Below are positions 35,156 to 47,600 of a stretch of DNA of 64,000 nt, in pieces. The stretch is from NCBI GenBank assembly GCA_034336665.1, contig CM067588.1, positions 6,202,655 through 6,266,654 of the forward strand. The letters run 5' to 3'. The notes beneath the pieces were generated by a model, which was given only the letters and a program-made list of their open reading frames with translations, was not told where the DNA came from and did no database searches. Source of the stretch: Luscinia megarhynchos (taxonomy: Eukaryota; Chordata; Aves; Passeriformes; Turdidae). The translations under genes and the position numbers were made by a program. How positions within the stretch are numbered: the stretch's first letter is position 1; each line of letters begins with the position of its first letter.

Positions 35156-35404
35156 ACAGGAAAAAGAAAAGGGAAAATACCAAAGCTTTCACTTCAGAGC
35201 GGTTTAATTATTTTGGAATGGATTCTGGAGGAGTTTATTTGTTTCTTTTCCTCCTTTCCTTTTCCTCCCTGCATGGTCCCTTTCACTTTTTTTTTTTTTT
35301 TTTTTTTTTGGTGCTAGTTTGGGGTTTTTATTTTTTTGTTTTTTATTTGAAATTGGAGCTGGGAAAAACACAAAAAATTCTCTTAACTGCTCCATTGGAA
35401 AAGA

Positions 35405-36145
35405 AAATGAAGGAATTTGGGGATTTTGGGAAGGAATTTGGGGATTTTGGGAAGGAATTTGGGGATTTTGGGGAGGGAATTTTGGGGATTTTGGGAAGGA
35501 ATTTGGGGATTTTGGGGAGGAAATTTGGGGATATTGGGAAGGAATTTCGAGAAGGAAATTTGGGGATTTTGGGAAGGAATTTGGGGATCTTGGGAAGGAA
35601 TTTTGGGAAGAAAATTTGGAATTTAGGGATGGAAATTTGGGGATCTTGGGAAGGAATTTTGAGAAGGAAATTTGGGGATTTTGGGAAGGAATTTTGGGAA
35701 GAAAATTTGGAATTTTGTGAAGGAGTTTGGGGATTTTGGGAAGGAATTTGGGGATTTTGGGAAGTAATTTGGGATTTTGGGAAGGAATTTTGGGAATGAT
35801 TCGGGGAGGAAATTTGGGGATATTGGGAAGGAATTTTTGGGATTTTGGGAAGGAACTTTTGGGATTTTGGGGAGGAAATTAGGGGATTTTGGGAAGGAAA
35901 TTTGGGATTTTGGGAAGGAACTTTTGGGATTTTGGGGAGGAAATTAGGGGATATTGGGAAGGAATTTTGGGGATTTTGGGGATTTTGGGAAGGAATTTGG
36001 GATTTTGGGAAGGAAATTTGGGGATTTTGGGAAGGAAATTTGGGATTTTAGGAAGGAATTTGGGGATTTTGGGAAGGAACTTGGGGATATTGGGAAGGAA
36101 TTTTGGGGATTTTGGGAAGGGATTTTGGGAAGAAAATTTGGGATT
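35405..36145. repeat. 21-bp purine/T array (about 34 copies) upstream of the ELK4 CpG island
   Basis: The unit GGAAGGAATTTGGGGATTTT is mostly 21 bp, with occasional +1 or deletion variants. It ends about 90 bp before the CpG island. Confidence 0.95.
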
Positions 36146-36254
36146 TATTTGTAAATCAAGTGGATCTCTGAATTTTGAACCATTTTCACGGGCCGAGCCC
36201 CGTCCGCCCTCAGCGCCCTGAGGGGGGAGAAGAGTCCCCGCTCTGCCCGGGGCG

Positions 36255-36497
36255 GCGGGGCCGGGCCCGGTTCGGGCTCGGTTCGGTTCGGTTCGGGCCC
36301 GGTTCGGGTGCGTTCGGGACGGTTCGGGGCCCGTTCGGGCCGGTTCGGGACTCGGTTCGGATCATTTCGCGTCGGTTCCGGTGGGTTCGGGGCTCGGTTC
36401 GGGCTCGGTTCGGGTGGGTTCGGGGCCCGTTCGGGGCCGGTTGGGGCTCGGTTCGGGCTCGGTTCGGGGCCGGTTCGGGCTCGGTTCGGGGCCGGGC
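36255..36497. repeat. GGTTCGGG short-unit array at the ELK4 CpG island
   Basis: Ten- to eleven-base units of GGTTCGGGCTC or GGTTCGGGGCC, about 22 copies, each with one or more CpGs, directly upstream of the CCAAT boxes. Confidence 0.92.
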
Positions 36498-36589
36498 CCG
36501 CGCACATGGCCCGACCCGGGCACCGGGACCGCGCGTCCCGCCCGCGCCCCAGGCCCCGCCCTCGGCCCCGCCCCGCGCCCGCAGCGCGC

Positions 36590-36780
36590 CCTCCCATTGG
36601 CCGGCGGGCTCGCGCTGCCGCGCTCCCATTGGCCGCCTCCCGCGAGCTCCGCGGGCCCGTGGGCGGAAGCGGCGCTACGGCGGCCGCCGAGGGTCCCCTC
36701 GCGCGCGCGCGCCCCCGGCCGTGTCGAACGCGGCCGCCCCGCGCTGCCCGCCCGGGATGCGGCCCCGGCGGCCGGGCCGG
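36590..36780 (+). promoter_or_regulatory. ELK4: ELK4 CpG-island promoter
   Basis: TATA-less and very CpG-rich. Two inverted CCAAT boxes (CCCATTGGCC) have ATTGG at 36596-36600 and 36628-36632. An ETS-type site, GCGGAAGC, lies at 36663-36670, followed by a short alternating GCGC tract near 36700. CCAAT boxes usually sit 60-100 bases upstream of a start site, which suggests transcription starts near 36.68-36.75 kb. The ETS site would allow control by ETS factors, possibly ELK4 itself (inference). Confidence 0.7.
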
Positions 36781-36856
36781 GCATGAGGGACGGCGGGGGG
36801 GCCGCGCCCAGCACCGGCACCCGACGGCACCCGGGCACCGGCGGGGCTCCTCCTCG
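36700..36856 (+). other. ELK4: ELK4 non-coding exon 1 (5' boundary uncertain)
   Basis: The exon ends at CTCCTCG before a strong donor, GTGAGC (36857-36862), at the 3' side of the CpG island. Joining it to the acceptor at 44396 leaves a 7.54-kb first intron. An ATG at 36783 falls inside the exon if transcription starts upstream of it, and opens an overlapping uORF. Confidence 0.65.
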
Positions 36857-36959
36857 GTGAGCGGGGGCGGAGGGGTGGCGGGGAGCGCCGGCCCGGGCTG
36901 CGGGTGCGGGCGGTGCCCTCAGCGCTGCCCCGGCCGCCCCTCGGTGCTGGGAGCGGGCA

Positions 36960-37475
36960 CGGAGAGAGGCTGGAACCGGGGCTGGGGAACCGGGGCTTGG
37001 TTTGGAGCCGGGGCTTGGTTTGGATCCGGGGCTGGAGGATCCGGGCTTGGTTTGGTTTGGTTGGTTTGGTTTGGTTTGGAGCCGGGCTTTGGTTTGGTTT
37101 GGAACCAGGACTGGGGGTGCCGGGCTTTGGTTTGGTTTGGTTTGGTTTGGTTTGGTTTGGTTTGGAGCCGGGCTTTGGTTTGGTTTGGAACCAGGACTGG
37201 GGGTGCCCGGCTTTGGTTTGGTTTGGTTTGGTTTGGATCCGGGGCTGAAGGAGCCGGGGTTTGGTTTGGAACCGGGATTTGGTTTGGTTTGATTTGGTTT
37301 GGAACCGGGATTTGGTTTGGTTTGATTTGGTTTGGAACCAGGGCTGGAGGAGTCGGGGCTTGGTTTGCAGCCAGGGTTTGCTTTGCTTTGCTTTGGTTGG
37401 TTTGGTGTGGAACCGGGCTTTGGTTTGGTTTGGTTTGGGTTGGGTCTGGTTTGCAGCCGGGCTTTGGTTTGGATC
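36960..37475. repeat. (GGTTT)n-based array at the start of ELK4 intron 1
   Basis: GGTTT runs inside a larger unit with GAGCCGGGCTTTGG and GGAACCAGGACTGGGGGTGC. The plus strand is strongly G over C. A weaker echo with GGATCCAGG elements continues to about 37850. Confidence 0.92.
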
Positions 37476-37849
37476 CAGGATTGAGTCGCTGGGGGTGGCT
37501 GGTGGGATCCTGCAGATTTTTGGCTGTTTTGCATCCAGAGGTGGGCTGGTGGGAGCAGGAATTCTGTGGATCCAGGAATTGGTTGGTTGGGTCTAGGGGC
37601 TGTTTGGATCCGGAGATTTTGGGTTCAAGGCTTGGATGTTTGGGTCCAAGGAGTGTTTGGCTTGCTGGGTGAGATCCAGGAAATTTATGGGTCCAGAAAT
37701 TGTTTGGATCCCCTTGGTGGGATGTAGGGGATCTTTGGATCCAGGAATTGGCTGGTGAGCTCCAGGAGATTTTTGGATGCAGGGCTTTGTTGGCTGGGCC
37801 CAGCAGTTGTTTGAATCCAGGCTTTGGTAATTTGCCTCCGAGGGCTGGT

Positions 37850-40800
37850 TGAATCCAATGGCTGCTGTTTTTTTTTTAATAAATTCTTCACTCCACCACT
37901 ATTATTTTATTTTTTTTTTTCATCCTCCCGCACTCCCCTGAACTGGGTGGATTCCTGCCCACATCAATAGGGGAGGCGGAGGGGAAAGTATGCAAATCCT
38001 GCACATTTTTATTTGGTGTTCACCCATACCTGCGTGCCTCCTCCATCCCCAAAAATCCCCATCGGGGCTGGACGATTTTTGGGGAGCAGCTGTGAGGAAG
38101 GCAGGGATTGCTTTGCAGTCATTTTGGCTTTTCCTGCTGCCCCCGGTGCCCGGCTCGGGCTGTGCGTGATTTCGGTCCCGCTGTTTATTTTTAGGGTCTC
38201 CTCTCCTGTTTGCAGGGAATAGTTGTTCCATCGCCATGGCAACGGGGCTGAGTGTACCATAAACACTGTTCAGGGGAGCTTTCCCAGCTGAAATCACGCT
38301 TCCTTTTCGCCCTGGATTGGAGGAATTTTGGGAATTTTTAACCTGTGCTTTGGGGTTATTGCTGCCCTGAGCTGGGGATGCTTTTCCTTCCCTTCTGTGC
38401 AAGCCGGTTTAATCTGCTGTTGGTAAACACTGCCCTGAGCCCAGCTGAGGAGGAAGCAGTGTAATCTCCTTAGGAGCTTCCAGGAAATCAGAGTTTTAAT
38501 GGTTTACTCAAGAACAATCCCAGCAGGGGCACAAACCCATCAAAGGCCTTTTGGTTTTGAAGTTTCCCATCCCTTCTGTGTGTGCTAAACTTCCCCTGGG
38601 CTCTCACATCTGTAAAAAAACATCCTAAATAATATCACATATCCAAAATAAAATAAAAAAAGGAGTTAGGAAAGGGATAATGCTCATCTAAATGTGGAAA
38701 ATCAGGGAAATTAATAATCAGTGTTGGGATGTGAGTTGTCCCCAGGCAGGGATGGAGGAGCAGAGTGACTGAAGCAGCTGCAGGAATTACACAGAACGGG
38801 CTTTAAAATCCCTTTTCCTCCTTTTTTCCCACCAAGTTAAACATTAAAAGGTGTGATAATCAAAATAGTATTTGATAACAAAAGGGATCTCTGTGTCAGG
38901 ATTAAAATATCCCCAAAAAGCTGCTTGGCTCATCTGTTGCCAACCTGAGGCTGCAGCCTTGAGTCCCATGGAAATCCTGATGTCATTGTTGTCCTTCATG
39001 GTTTGTTCCTGATCTTGGCTAATTCAGAAAGGCAGGGAAGGCCAGAAAACACTGAGGGAAAACTGGAAAATACAAAGAAAAAGGAATACTTCTTTCTCAG
39101 CACTGAAAAGCTGAAACTGTTTGTTCCTAACCCCCCAAATATTTGCTCAAACACCTTAATTTCGTCTCAAGCGGATTAATTTTTGAGCCAGGGAGACAAA
39201 ATTTATTGCAACATTTGTTTTGAGTTTAAAAAAAAAAAAAAGAGGATTGGAGTGGGATTAGGCAATGAAAACTCTGGAGCAGCTCTTATCATGAGGACAT
39301 CCTTCAGCATTTCCTTCCAAGGGACTTCCTGCCTTGATAACCACGGCTTCTCCTTCACAAAAATCTGATTTTCCTGCCTGGATTGGGAACAGCAGTGCAG
39401 GGAATGCCAGAGCCAGGGGGAAAACATGAATTTATTGCAGTTTGGGGTGCTCTTCCCTTATTTTCACCTGATTTTTTGTTAGTTTTTAGAGATGGAATGA
39501 TTTGATTAGTACTTGGAAAGCTGCCAGGGGTTTGGAATTTTTAAAGGGAGGTGTAGAATTCTGCATCTCTAGTTTGAAATCCTTGTTTAAATCCTTTTAT
39601 TATGCACGTGTGAGAGGTTCTTACCTGGCATTTCACCAGTGTGTGCTCTGGAAAAGGACTCAGTTCCCTGCTGTGCTTCCCACCACAGCAGGGTATGGAG
39701 TTTTGGACAGTTTGTGAATTTTGGGGTTTTTTTTTGACACTAGGTTCTTTGTAAAATTAATTAAAATTGATAAAATCCCAAAAGTACCAGTTCAGGTGAG
39801 TCACAGCCCCAGGAGCTGGAAAAGCTTTTAGGGAAGGTTTCTTAGGAATGGGATATTGCTGCTGAAACTGTTGCTTGGTTTTATTTTGATAACCACTCAT
39901 TGCATATTTCACCAGCAGTGTCACACCTGCCACTACAATAAAAGGGATGGGACATCCAATCATTTATTCATTTATTTAATTGGATAAAGAGGGGGTAAAT
40001 CCTTTTTTGAGGTTTTCAGTGACCTCCAGAAATCTCCTTCACCCAGCTGTGTTTTCCTGGAGCAGCCAGCCAGGCCTGTGTGCACAGCAGCATTGCACAA
40101 GAGCAGGAGGTGCTGGCTGCAGAATTCCTGCTGCTCACACTCCGTGACCTCCCCAGAGTGCTGCAGATCCCTGGAATGGCTTTGGGAAGTGCAGTCACAG
40201 CCAGCTCTGCTCTCCTGCAATTTCCTGCAATTTCCTGCAATTGAAGCCTGGATGTGCTCACCTGCACCCTGAGCTTTGCCAGACCTGTTGCTGCTTTTAT
40301 TTCCATTCTGGTTGTGGGCCTAGAAGGTGTTTCTGTGTCTCCCGAGTTCGGGTGCTGCTGCCCAAGCCCCTTTGTGGGGCTGTGTGACCCTGGCACTGCT
40401 GTCACCGTGCCAGCCCTGCTGTGTGCCTGTGACATCCTTCCTTTCCCCTGTGCCTTTGTTCCTGCGTGGGGGCCTGACAAGGCTTTTTATTCAGCCCATC
40501 TGCACAAGTCATCAGGCTGCAGATGCTTTACCAGAGGCTGCTGCAACAAATGGAGGTGAAAGATTATTGGAGATTATTTGGTGTTGAGTCAAAGCACAGG
40601 AAATCTGCCAGAAGCCCTCGAAGGAGGGGGTTAGGACAGGCCTAACCCCCCTAATCCTGCCTTGACTCCTTTCCCAGGGCGTGCAGAGGGATGGTTTTGG
40701 GGCACAGAGGGTGAATATTTGGATTTATTGTGCCACAGGCAGCGTAGCCATGTGCCACTTGCTAAACTCCCATGTGCCAGCCCTGACTGCTGGGAAAAGC

Positions 40801-43800
40801 CAAACCCCCAGGGATCACACTGAGGAGAAGTCCCTGGAGGAGAGACAAATCCCAAATGCTGGCTTTTCTGGATTTTCTGATTTTTTTTTCTGCAGCAGGA
40901 GGCTCAGGTCTGGTGGCAGCTCCTGAGGCTCTGAGGGTCACCCGTGGGCGTTGGAGGAGATCTCAGGACAATAATAGTTCTCTATTTTAGCTCCCTCCTT
41001 ACAAAGCAGAGCTGCCCTCTGCCTCTAACAACTATTTTTTCAGAGGGGAAAGGCTCTTCCCTCTCTGCCTCATTCCCTTTCCTTTTCTCCACGGGCTCTT
41101 GGGAGGGAGAAGAACTTTCCCAAAAGGATGTTTTGTGTTTGTAATTATTGGTGTGTTCATCCTGGAGGAAAAGCAGTTGGGCTTAGGAGAGTTTTTGTGC
41201 TGGTGGAGAGGAGGAGAGTGGGGCCTTTTGAGGAGATTAAAAAAGCTGAAATGCTGTTTATAAACGTTTCACCCTCAGCCATGTAGGGTAGGAGTGGGAC
41301 AGGGGGTTCTGGAGCCACTTCTGGTCCCTGCTGGTGCCAAGGGAAAGGCTCAGGGAAGGCAGCAGCTGCTGAAGAAAAAAAGAGAAGGAAAATCCTTTTC
41401 CCCACGTTTGGTGGTGCTCAGACAAAGAGAGTGCTCAGTTTACCTGTGCTGCTTTAATTTTACATCTTGTGTGACGGGTTTTTTTATATTCTGCTTTTTT
41501 TCCTGGAGAAACAATGTCTTCTTCTGCTGAGCAGCTTTGGTGCTGGAGTTAAATGAGGTGAGAGTTAAATGAGACACAGCATTGTCTCCTAAACCACTGG
41601 ACTTTCCCAGGTAACATCTCACTCCTGGGCTCTGAAGGGGCAAAATCCACCTGTGATCCCATTGCTTAGACCAAAGTTGTTTTCTGGCCTTCCCTTTGGA
41701 TATAATCTCCAGGAAAAACTCCATATTCCCCATTTCTTTGAGGTTTCCATGAGGTTGCACTGCGGGATCTCCATCATTCCCTGCAGATGAAGGCAGTGAA
41801 TATTTAATAAAGAGGAATATTCATTCTGTTTAATGCAGTCAAACCCACCCATGAACAATTCCAGAGTTCTCCAGCTCCTGTTCTGTGAGAGCCAGGCAAC
41901 CAGTGAGGCCTCTCCAGCCTTGGGAATTTTCTTAGACAGGACTTTTCCAGGCTGGGGATGTCCTTGGAGTGAGGGACAGAATCATGACACGCCTGGAGCT
42001 GCAAATGCCAGAAACATCAGGAGGAACTTGATCAAAATCACACTCAGTACAGTCTGTAACTCTGCCCCTGGCTGAGGATCCCTCCAGCTGGAAAACTGCA
42101 GATTTGAGCAGTCTCAACTCTTAAATTTGGTCAGTGCTCCTCAGAATGACTTAGCTCATCTCTGGGAAAGGTGGTTTTTTCTGTTTGTTTTTTAATATCT
42201 AGTATTTTCCATCATTTTGGCCACTCTGTGTCTGCTGTTTCACAGAACTTTGTGCTGCTCTGTGCATCTCCAGCTGGATTCCAGACCAGCTGTGGCCTGG
42301 ACAGCAGCATTTGGCTTGGAATTAACAGCAAGGTGGGACTTCCTAAAAGGAAGCAGCCTCATGAAATAACACCAGTTCAGAAATCTGTGTGGATTTTGAG
42401 CAGGAGGGGTGGGGGTTAAAAAAAAAAAAAAGCCTTTACCACTGTGAAATCCTGTTGCTAATCTGATTTCCACGTTGCATCAGTCAGCTCCCTTTGGTGC
42501 AGTGCTCCCAGAGATAAAGGCAGCGTGGGAATAATCACTGAGCCTCATTTCCCTGCTCTCCCTCAGCACATCTCACATCTCCCTGCTCCTGACAGCTCTG
42601 CTGGGTGCCAGAACCGAGTCCTCGTGCTCTCCTCGCCACCACGTGCGGCTGCATCATCCCCGGGGAGCGAGACTCAGCCAAAATCTGGCACTTGGGGGGG
42701 GCAAATGGCAACACCAGGCAGTGCTGGGGGGTTTGAAGGTGTTTGCCTGGTCCCTAAACGCTGTGTGCATCAGCTGGCACAGCACAGAGCAGTGTGGGAA
42801 GAGTCTGGAAGTGCAGCCTCCAGTTTCTTCGAGTGCCGAGCAATTAATTTGGGCAAGCAGGGAGTTGTACGTGTGCAGTAATTACCGGGGAAAGCACCTG
42901 GGGCCAGCCTAACCGGGGGTGTGGGTGTCCTTCTCTTTGAGATCGTTCCATGTAATTGCAGCAATTTACCTGCCTGGATCAATGTCACATCAGGCCGGGT
43001 GCCATGAGGCAGGGATTCTGCAGCAGGGCTGAAATGCCACGGGCTGTGCCCAAAAAGGTGCCAGCCCCGGGGCACCTCGTTTCCCCGGGAGCCCTGAGCG
43101 AGCTGTCAGCTCTAATCCTGTCCCAGGGCTCCCTGAGTGCTCAGCCTCTCCCCTGGCCACAGTTCCCTTCCTTATATAGGGCTGGATAAGTGCTGGGCAC
43201 TAATGAGATTGGAATAAAAGGCTTTGGGAGCAAAGATGAGCTGGCTGGATCTCAAACCGAGCCCTGTGCACACAGGACTGCACCAGCACCAGCCTGGCTC
43301 CTCTCCCTCGGGCTGGGCTTCATGGGAATAGTGCTGGAATATCAAATTCACCACTTTGGAACCCCTGGACCCCCTTTACTTAAGGCAAAAATAAAGTGGG
43401 TTATGTATATGCAGATGTTTTTAGTGTTATTCACTATCCCAGAGCATTTGTCCTCTGTTTTTATTTCACTGGAAGAAAAGCTGCATTAATTAAACAGTTC
43501 TGGACTAAGAGAATCTATAGGAGGTGCTGAATTAATATTTTATCTGCTTTAATTCACACTGTATCTTATCCAGAATGATGAGTGTTCTGCTTAAAAATAT
43601 TTGTGGAAATACTGTTGAGTGTAGTCAGATATGGTCAAGGTAAAACTTTATCTCTCTGCCTGGTCTGTCCTTGATGAATTTATGCATCAACAACTTTAGA
43701 GCAGGAATCAACTGGCAGATATCAGTCCTAGAAAGTCTCAGCCTAAATCACTGACGTGGGTAAGATGTGGCAGGAATTAACAGCTGACCAACAGCAGTGT

Positions 43801-44396
43801 TGGAATTTTAATTTTAATTTAGTTCTGTGTTTACTCTCATTTAAAAAAAAAAACCAGAGGTAATACCTGGAAAAGAAAGATTGAAAGGAGAGATTGGGGT
43901 GATTGAGAGGGCTGCTGGCAAAGAGGCAGGAATGGAAAGTGAGGGAAGATGGAGTTGTTTTTGCTGTGGCATCTTCCTGGAGCTTTGCAGTTCCTCGTGC
44001 TGTGGGAGCAGGGGAAGGAGGAGGTGAGGGGGTGGTTTCATCCCTACCTGGCTCCACCTGAGCTGTTCCTCACAAAGCAGCACAAGCCAGAGTGGGGGAA
44101 CATGGAACAACTTGGAAACAGTTTTTTTGGGGGTAGTGACTCACTGCAACTTACCCAAAGTGACCTGATTTAGTTAAATGAGGCTAAATATAACCCATGT
44201 GAAAAGTACTGACATGTGGGAGGAGACGCCAGAGCTGGCACTCAGCCCCTCAGCTCTGCAGGGAACATCTTTCACGACTGGTGACTAATAATTTTTTACT
44301 CTTGCTGGCTTTGGAAATAACAATCCCTGCTCCATTTTTCCCCCCTCACCTTGCAGAGGGAGATGCCCCGTGTTTAACCCACCTTTGTGGTTGCAG
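37850..44396. other. ELK4: ELK4 intron 1, remainder
   Basis: About 6.5 kb of moderately AT-rich unique sequence. It has several homopolymer A or T runs, no gene-like ORF on either strand and no recognised mobile element. Confidence 0.5.
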
Positions 44397-44405
44397 CTCT
44401 CTGCT

Positions 44406-44612
44406 ATGGACAGTGCCATCACCCTGTGGCAGTTCCTCCTCCAGCTGCTCCAAGAGCCCCAGAACAAGAACATCATCTGCTGGACCTCCAACGACGGGGA
44501 GTTCAAGCTGCTGCAGGCAGAGGAGGTGGCCAGGCTCTGGGGGATCCGCAAGAACAAGCCCAGCATGAACTATGACAAACTCAGCCGGGCGCTGCGCTAC
44601 TACTACGTGAAG
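44406..44612 (+). CDS. ELK4: ELK4 first coding exon (most of the ETS domain)
   Basis: Sixty-nine codons from [15 protein letters not shown] to RALRYYYVK, ending at AAG/GTAGGC. The upstream acceptor TTGTGGTTGCAG ends at 44396, leaving nine leader bases before the ATG. Another AG at 44355-44356 could serve as an alternative acceptor. Confidence 0.97.
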
Positions 44613-47600
44613 GTAGGCTGGGAGTGCTGCTCCAGTGCCATCCCTCGAGCTGAGGAGCTTTGTTTCCTCCTGCCTGCCCCCCTCCAGGGGAGGGCTGCCC
44701 CTGCTGTGGCTCTGCCAGCTGGGAGGAAGCTGGGCTGCTTTGTTTAAAGGTGTTGGGTTGGTTTTTAACTCAGTTCATCGCTGCGCCGTTTCCTCCTGGC
44801 TGGTTTGTTTTGGGAGGTTCTGGTGGGTTTGTGTGAAGTGTTGGCTCGGTGGTTTTGCTGATACAAATCTGGTTTTGGATCCTAATCCCCTTTCCAAAAA
44901 TACACAGCCTTGCAAGGGTTAAAATCCTCATCACTCCAGGTGAGGCACCAGGACAGGATGACGATGGAGAGCGTGAATATTCCACCACTTTTTGCAGCTT
45001 TTTCTTAATGTTTATCTCTTTCAAAATAAACATTTTTCAGCCCAAACTATTTTTATTTTCTCAGTGTGTTCAGAATTTCACTTCCAGTTTGACCACTGTT
45101 TTCAGAGTAAAAAGCTTTTGTTTATCCAACATCTTCGAGTCTCACCTTTGTTTCCCTTTATCCCACGACTGCTGGTGTGTGAGTGGAGCAGATAAAAATA
45201 ACCCCCAGTTTCTGAGGAGCCTCAGCCTGGAGCAGGTGGGAGGTTGCCTGGTGTTCATTACTGGCACAAATCTGCCTCGGTGCTGAGAGATCTCAGCAAC
45301 AATCACAGAATGATAAATAAGGATAATCCCAAATCCAAAGTGTGTGTGGCATTTTACTGAGGAGCCGAACGAGTTTGGCGGATGCTGCTCTGTGGTATTG
45401 AAATAACTGATTAGCCTGTGTTCTGCTGACGAGTTCAGCTGCTCATTTTCCTTTATTATCATCCCATTAAGAATAAAGGTGGTTTGATTTGAAGTACAAG
45501 CTCTCAATTCTGCAGTCCTGGAGAAACCCTTTAGCAAGTTCTACTGTTAAATTACCCACAGTGTACTCGGCTCAGTGATCCTTGATGGGGGTAATGGGCA
45601 TTTTTTCGTTTAATTGGAGATGTTAAACACGATTTCTTGGCACTTTTTAGGCTGTTTTTAGCATGTTTAATGTCAGGTTAAGCTCACCTGTTGCAATGTT
45701 TTGTCTGCCAGCTCCAGGAGCAGAACTGGAACACGCAGGGTGTTTTTAAAACAGGAAAAAAAGAAACTTTTTTTTTTTTTTTGGCTGAAAGATTACAGAC
45801 TTTAATTCCTCTGCCTATTTTAGGCAGTGTTTGTAGGAAGAAAATTAAACTGAAGAAAGGTCTAAATATACTTTGTCTCCTTCCCCTTAGAACATCATCA
45901 AGAAGGTGAATGGGAAGAAGTTCGTGTACAGATTCGTGTCATACCCCGAGATCCTGCACATGGACCCCCTGGTGGTGGGCAGGATGGAGGGGGACCCCGA
46001 GGTGCCCGGCTTTGGGGAGGTGCCCAGCGCCCCCAAGGACGTGGAGAGCTGTGGCAAGGAGAAATCCCAGTCCTGTGCCAAGTCCTCCAGCCGCAACGAC
46101 TACATCCACTCAGGCCTGTACTCCTCCTTCACCCTCAACTCCCTCAACTCCTCCAGCGTGAAGCTCTTCAGGTCCATCAAGATCGAGAACCCGGCCGAGA
46201 AGCTGGCGGAGAAGAAACCTCAGGACCCCACCCCCTCTGTCATCAAATTTGTCACCATGCCCTCCAAAAAGCCTCCCAGTGCCCCCCTGGTGTCCAGCAC
46301 TTCGGCCGTGGCCGTCACGTCCACGGTTTCTGTCAGCCCCACCGTGTCCTCCTCGCTGCCCCTGGGCTCTGAGGAGACCCTGCAGAGCCTGGAGACGCTG
46401 GTGCTGCCCAAGCTGAGCGTTCCTGAGGCTCCCCCAGCCCCTCTGCCCAGCCTGAGCAGCAGCTTCACCCCCACCCCGCCCATGGCCCCGGTGTCCCCCC
46501 CCCTGCAGGTGCCCCCCACGCCCCCCCTCACGCTTCCCCTGAGCTCCAACCCCGACCTGGACATTGACACAGACATCGAGTCTGTGGCTTCCCAGCAGCT
46601 GGAGCAGGCCCAGAGCCTGCAGCAGCAATCCCCAGAGCCCAAGGAGCAGCAGGACTCGGCTGTGCTGGAGAAGGAGTTTGCCAATCACCTCTCCAGGTCG
46701 AAAAAACCCAAAGGTTTGGAGTTGGCTCCCACTCTGGTGATCACAGGCAGCGATCCGAGTCCTCTGGGCATCCTGAGCCCTTCCCTCCCCACTGCTTCTC
46801 TGACTCCAGCACTTTTCTCTCAGGTGATCAAACTCCCTCCAAATTCCCTTCCTTTTTTTTTTTTTTTTTTTTTAATAACAATAATGATGATGTTATGCTT
46901 GAAAACAGCAAGTGGAAAATGAATAGTTCATTGTGTGCAGAGATTTGAAACTCAGGATGTCACTCCCCTGGTTGGTTGTTTTTTTAATTATTATTTTTTT
47001 CAGTCAAACACAAGTTTGATTCACAGTTGGTGTTAATTCAGCCCAAAGTGTGCCCAGTGCTGGGCATGTGGAGGCAAAACCCAAAGCAGCTCCAGCAGGA
47101 TCTTTGTAAACATTGCCTGGGGGACACTGAATTATTCCTAAATCCTTCATCTGAGCCTGAAAATCCCTCAAAAACACAGACCCACAGAGGTGTCTGCTCA
47201 GCTTTTTTCACTCAGTTTGTAGCATTTAGTTAAAGCCAAACTCTTGTGAGCAAGCAGCAATAAGAGCAGCTGCTTAATTTGGTTGTTATCTTTGTGTGGG
47301 AAAGGAAAGCTTTCATGTCTCATGGAAAACTTGGAAGAGAACAGAGCCCAGCAGGGCTGTTAAATCATTCTGGATCTGTGGAATCTCTCCCCTGCAATAA
47401 ATTGGAATCAGAGTGAAACCATGGGGAAGCTGCTGGTTGAAAACTGAAATGGCTGAAGACAGAGAAAAAAAACAAACAAAAAAAACCACCAAAAATCCAA
47501 GTGGAATTGTTCTTTTGGCAGCCTGGGAAGTGCTTGGCTGGTGAACCTGGAATATTCAGGAGCTGGATGGAAACTCCTTTTGTTGCTGCTGTTGCTGCAC

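Noticed and set aside
36990..37470. Telomere-like GGTTT runs (and CCCTAACC near 58165)
   Set aside because: GGTTT lacks the vertebrate TTAGGG register and is embedded in a larger unit; the 58165 match is a single short A/C-rich occurrence.
36308..37672. 454-codon plus-strand and 390-codon minus-strand open frames
   Set aside because: They cover the ELK4 CpG island and the GGTTT array; CpG composition and repeats suppress stops. No domain is visible and the frame crosses the exon 1 donor.
45289..45320. Trace of a CR1-type tail (AATCACAGAATGATAAATAA)
   Set aside because: Too short and too diverged to separate from chance.
46110..46688. 192-codon minus-strand frame inside ELK4
   Set aside because: Antisense shadow of the Pro/Ser-rich ELK4 exon; no splice or homology support.
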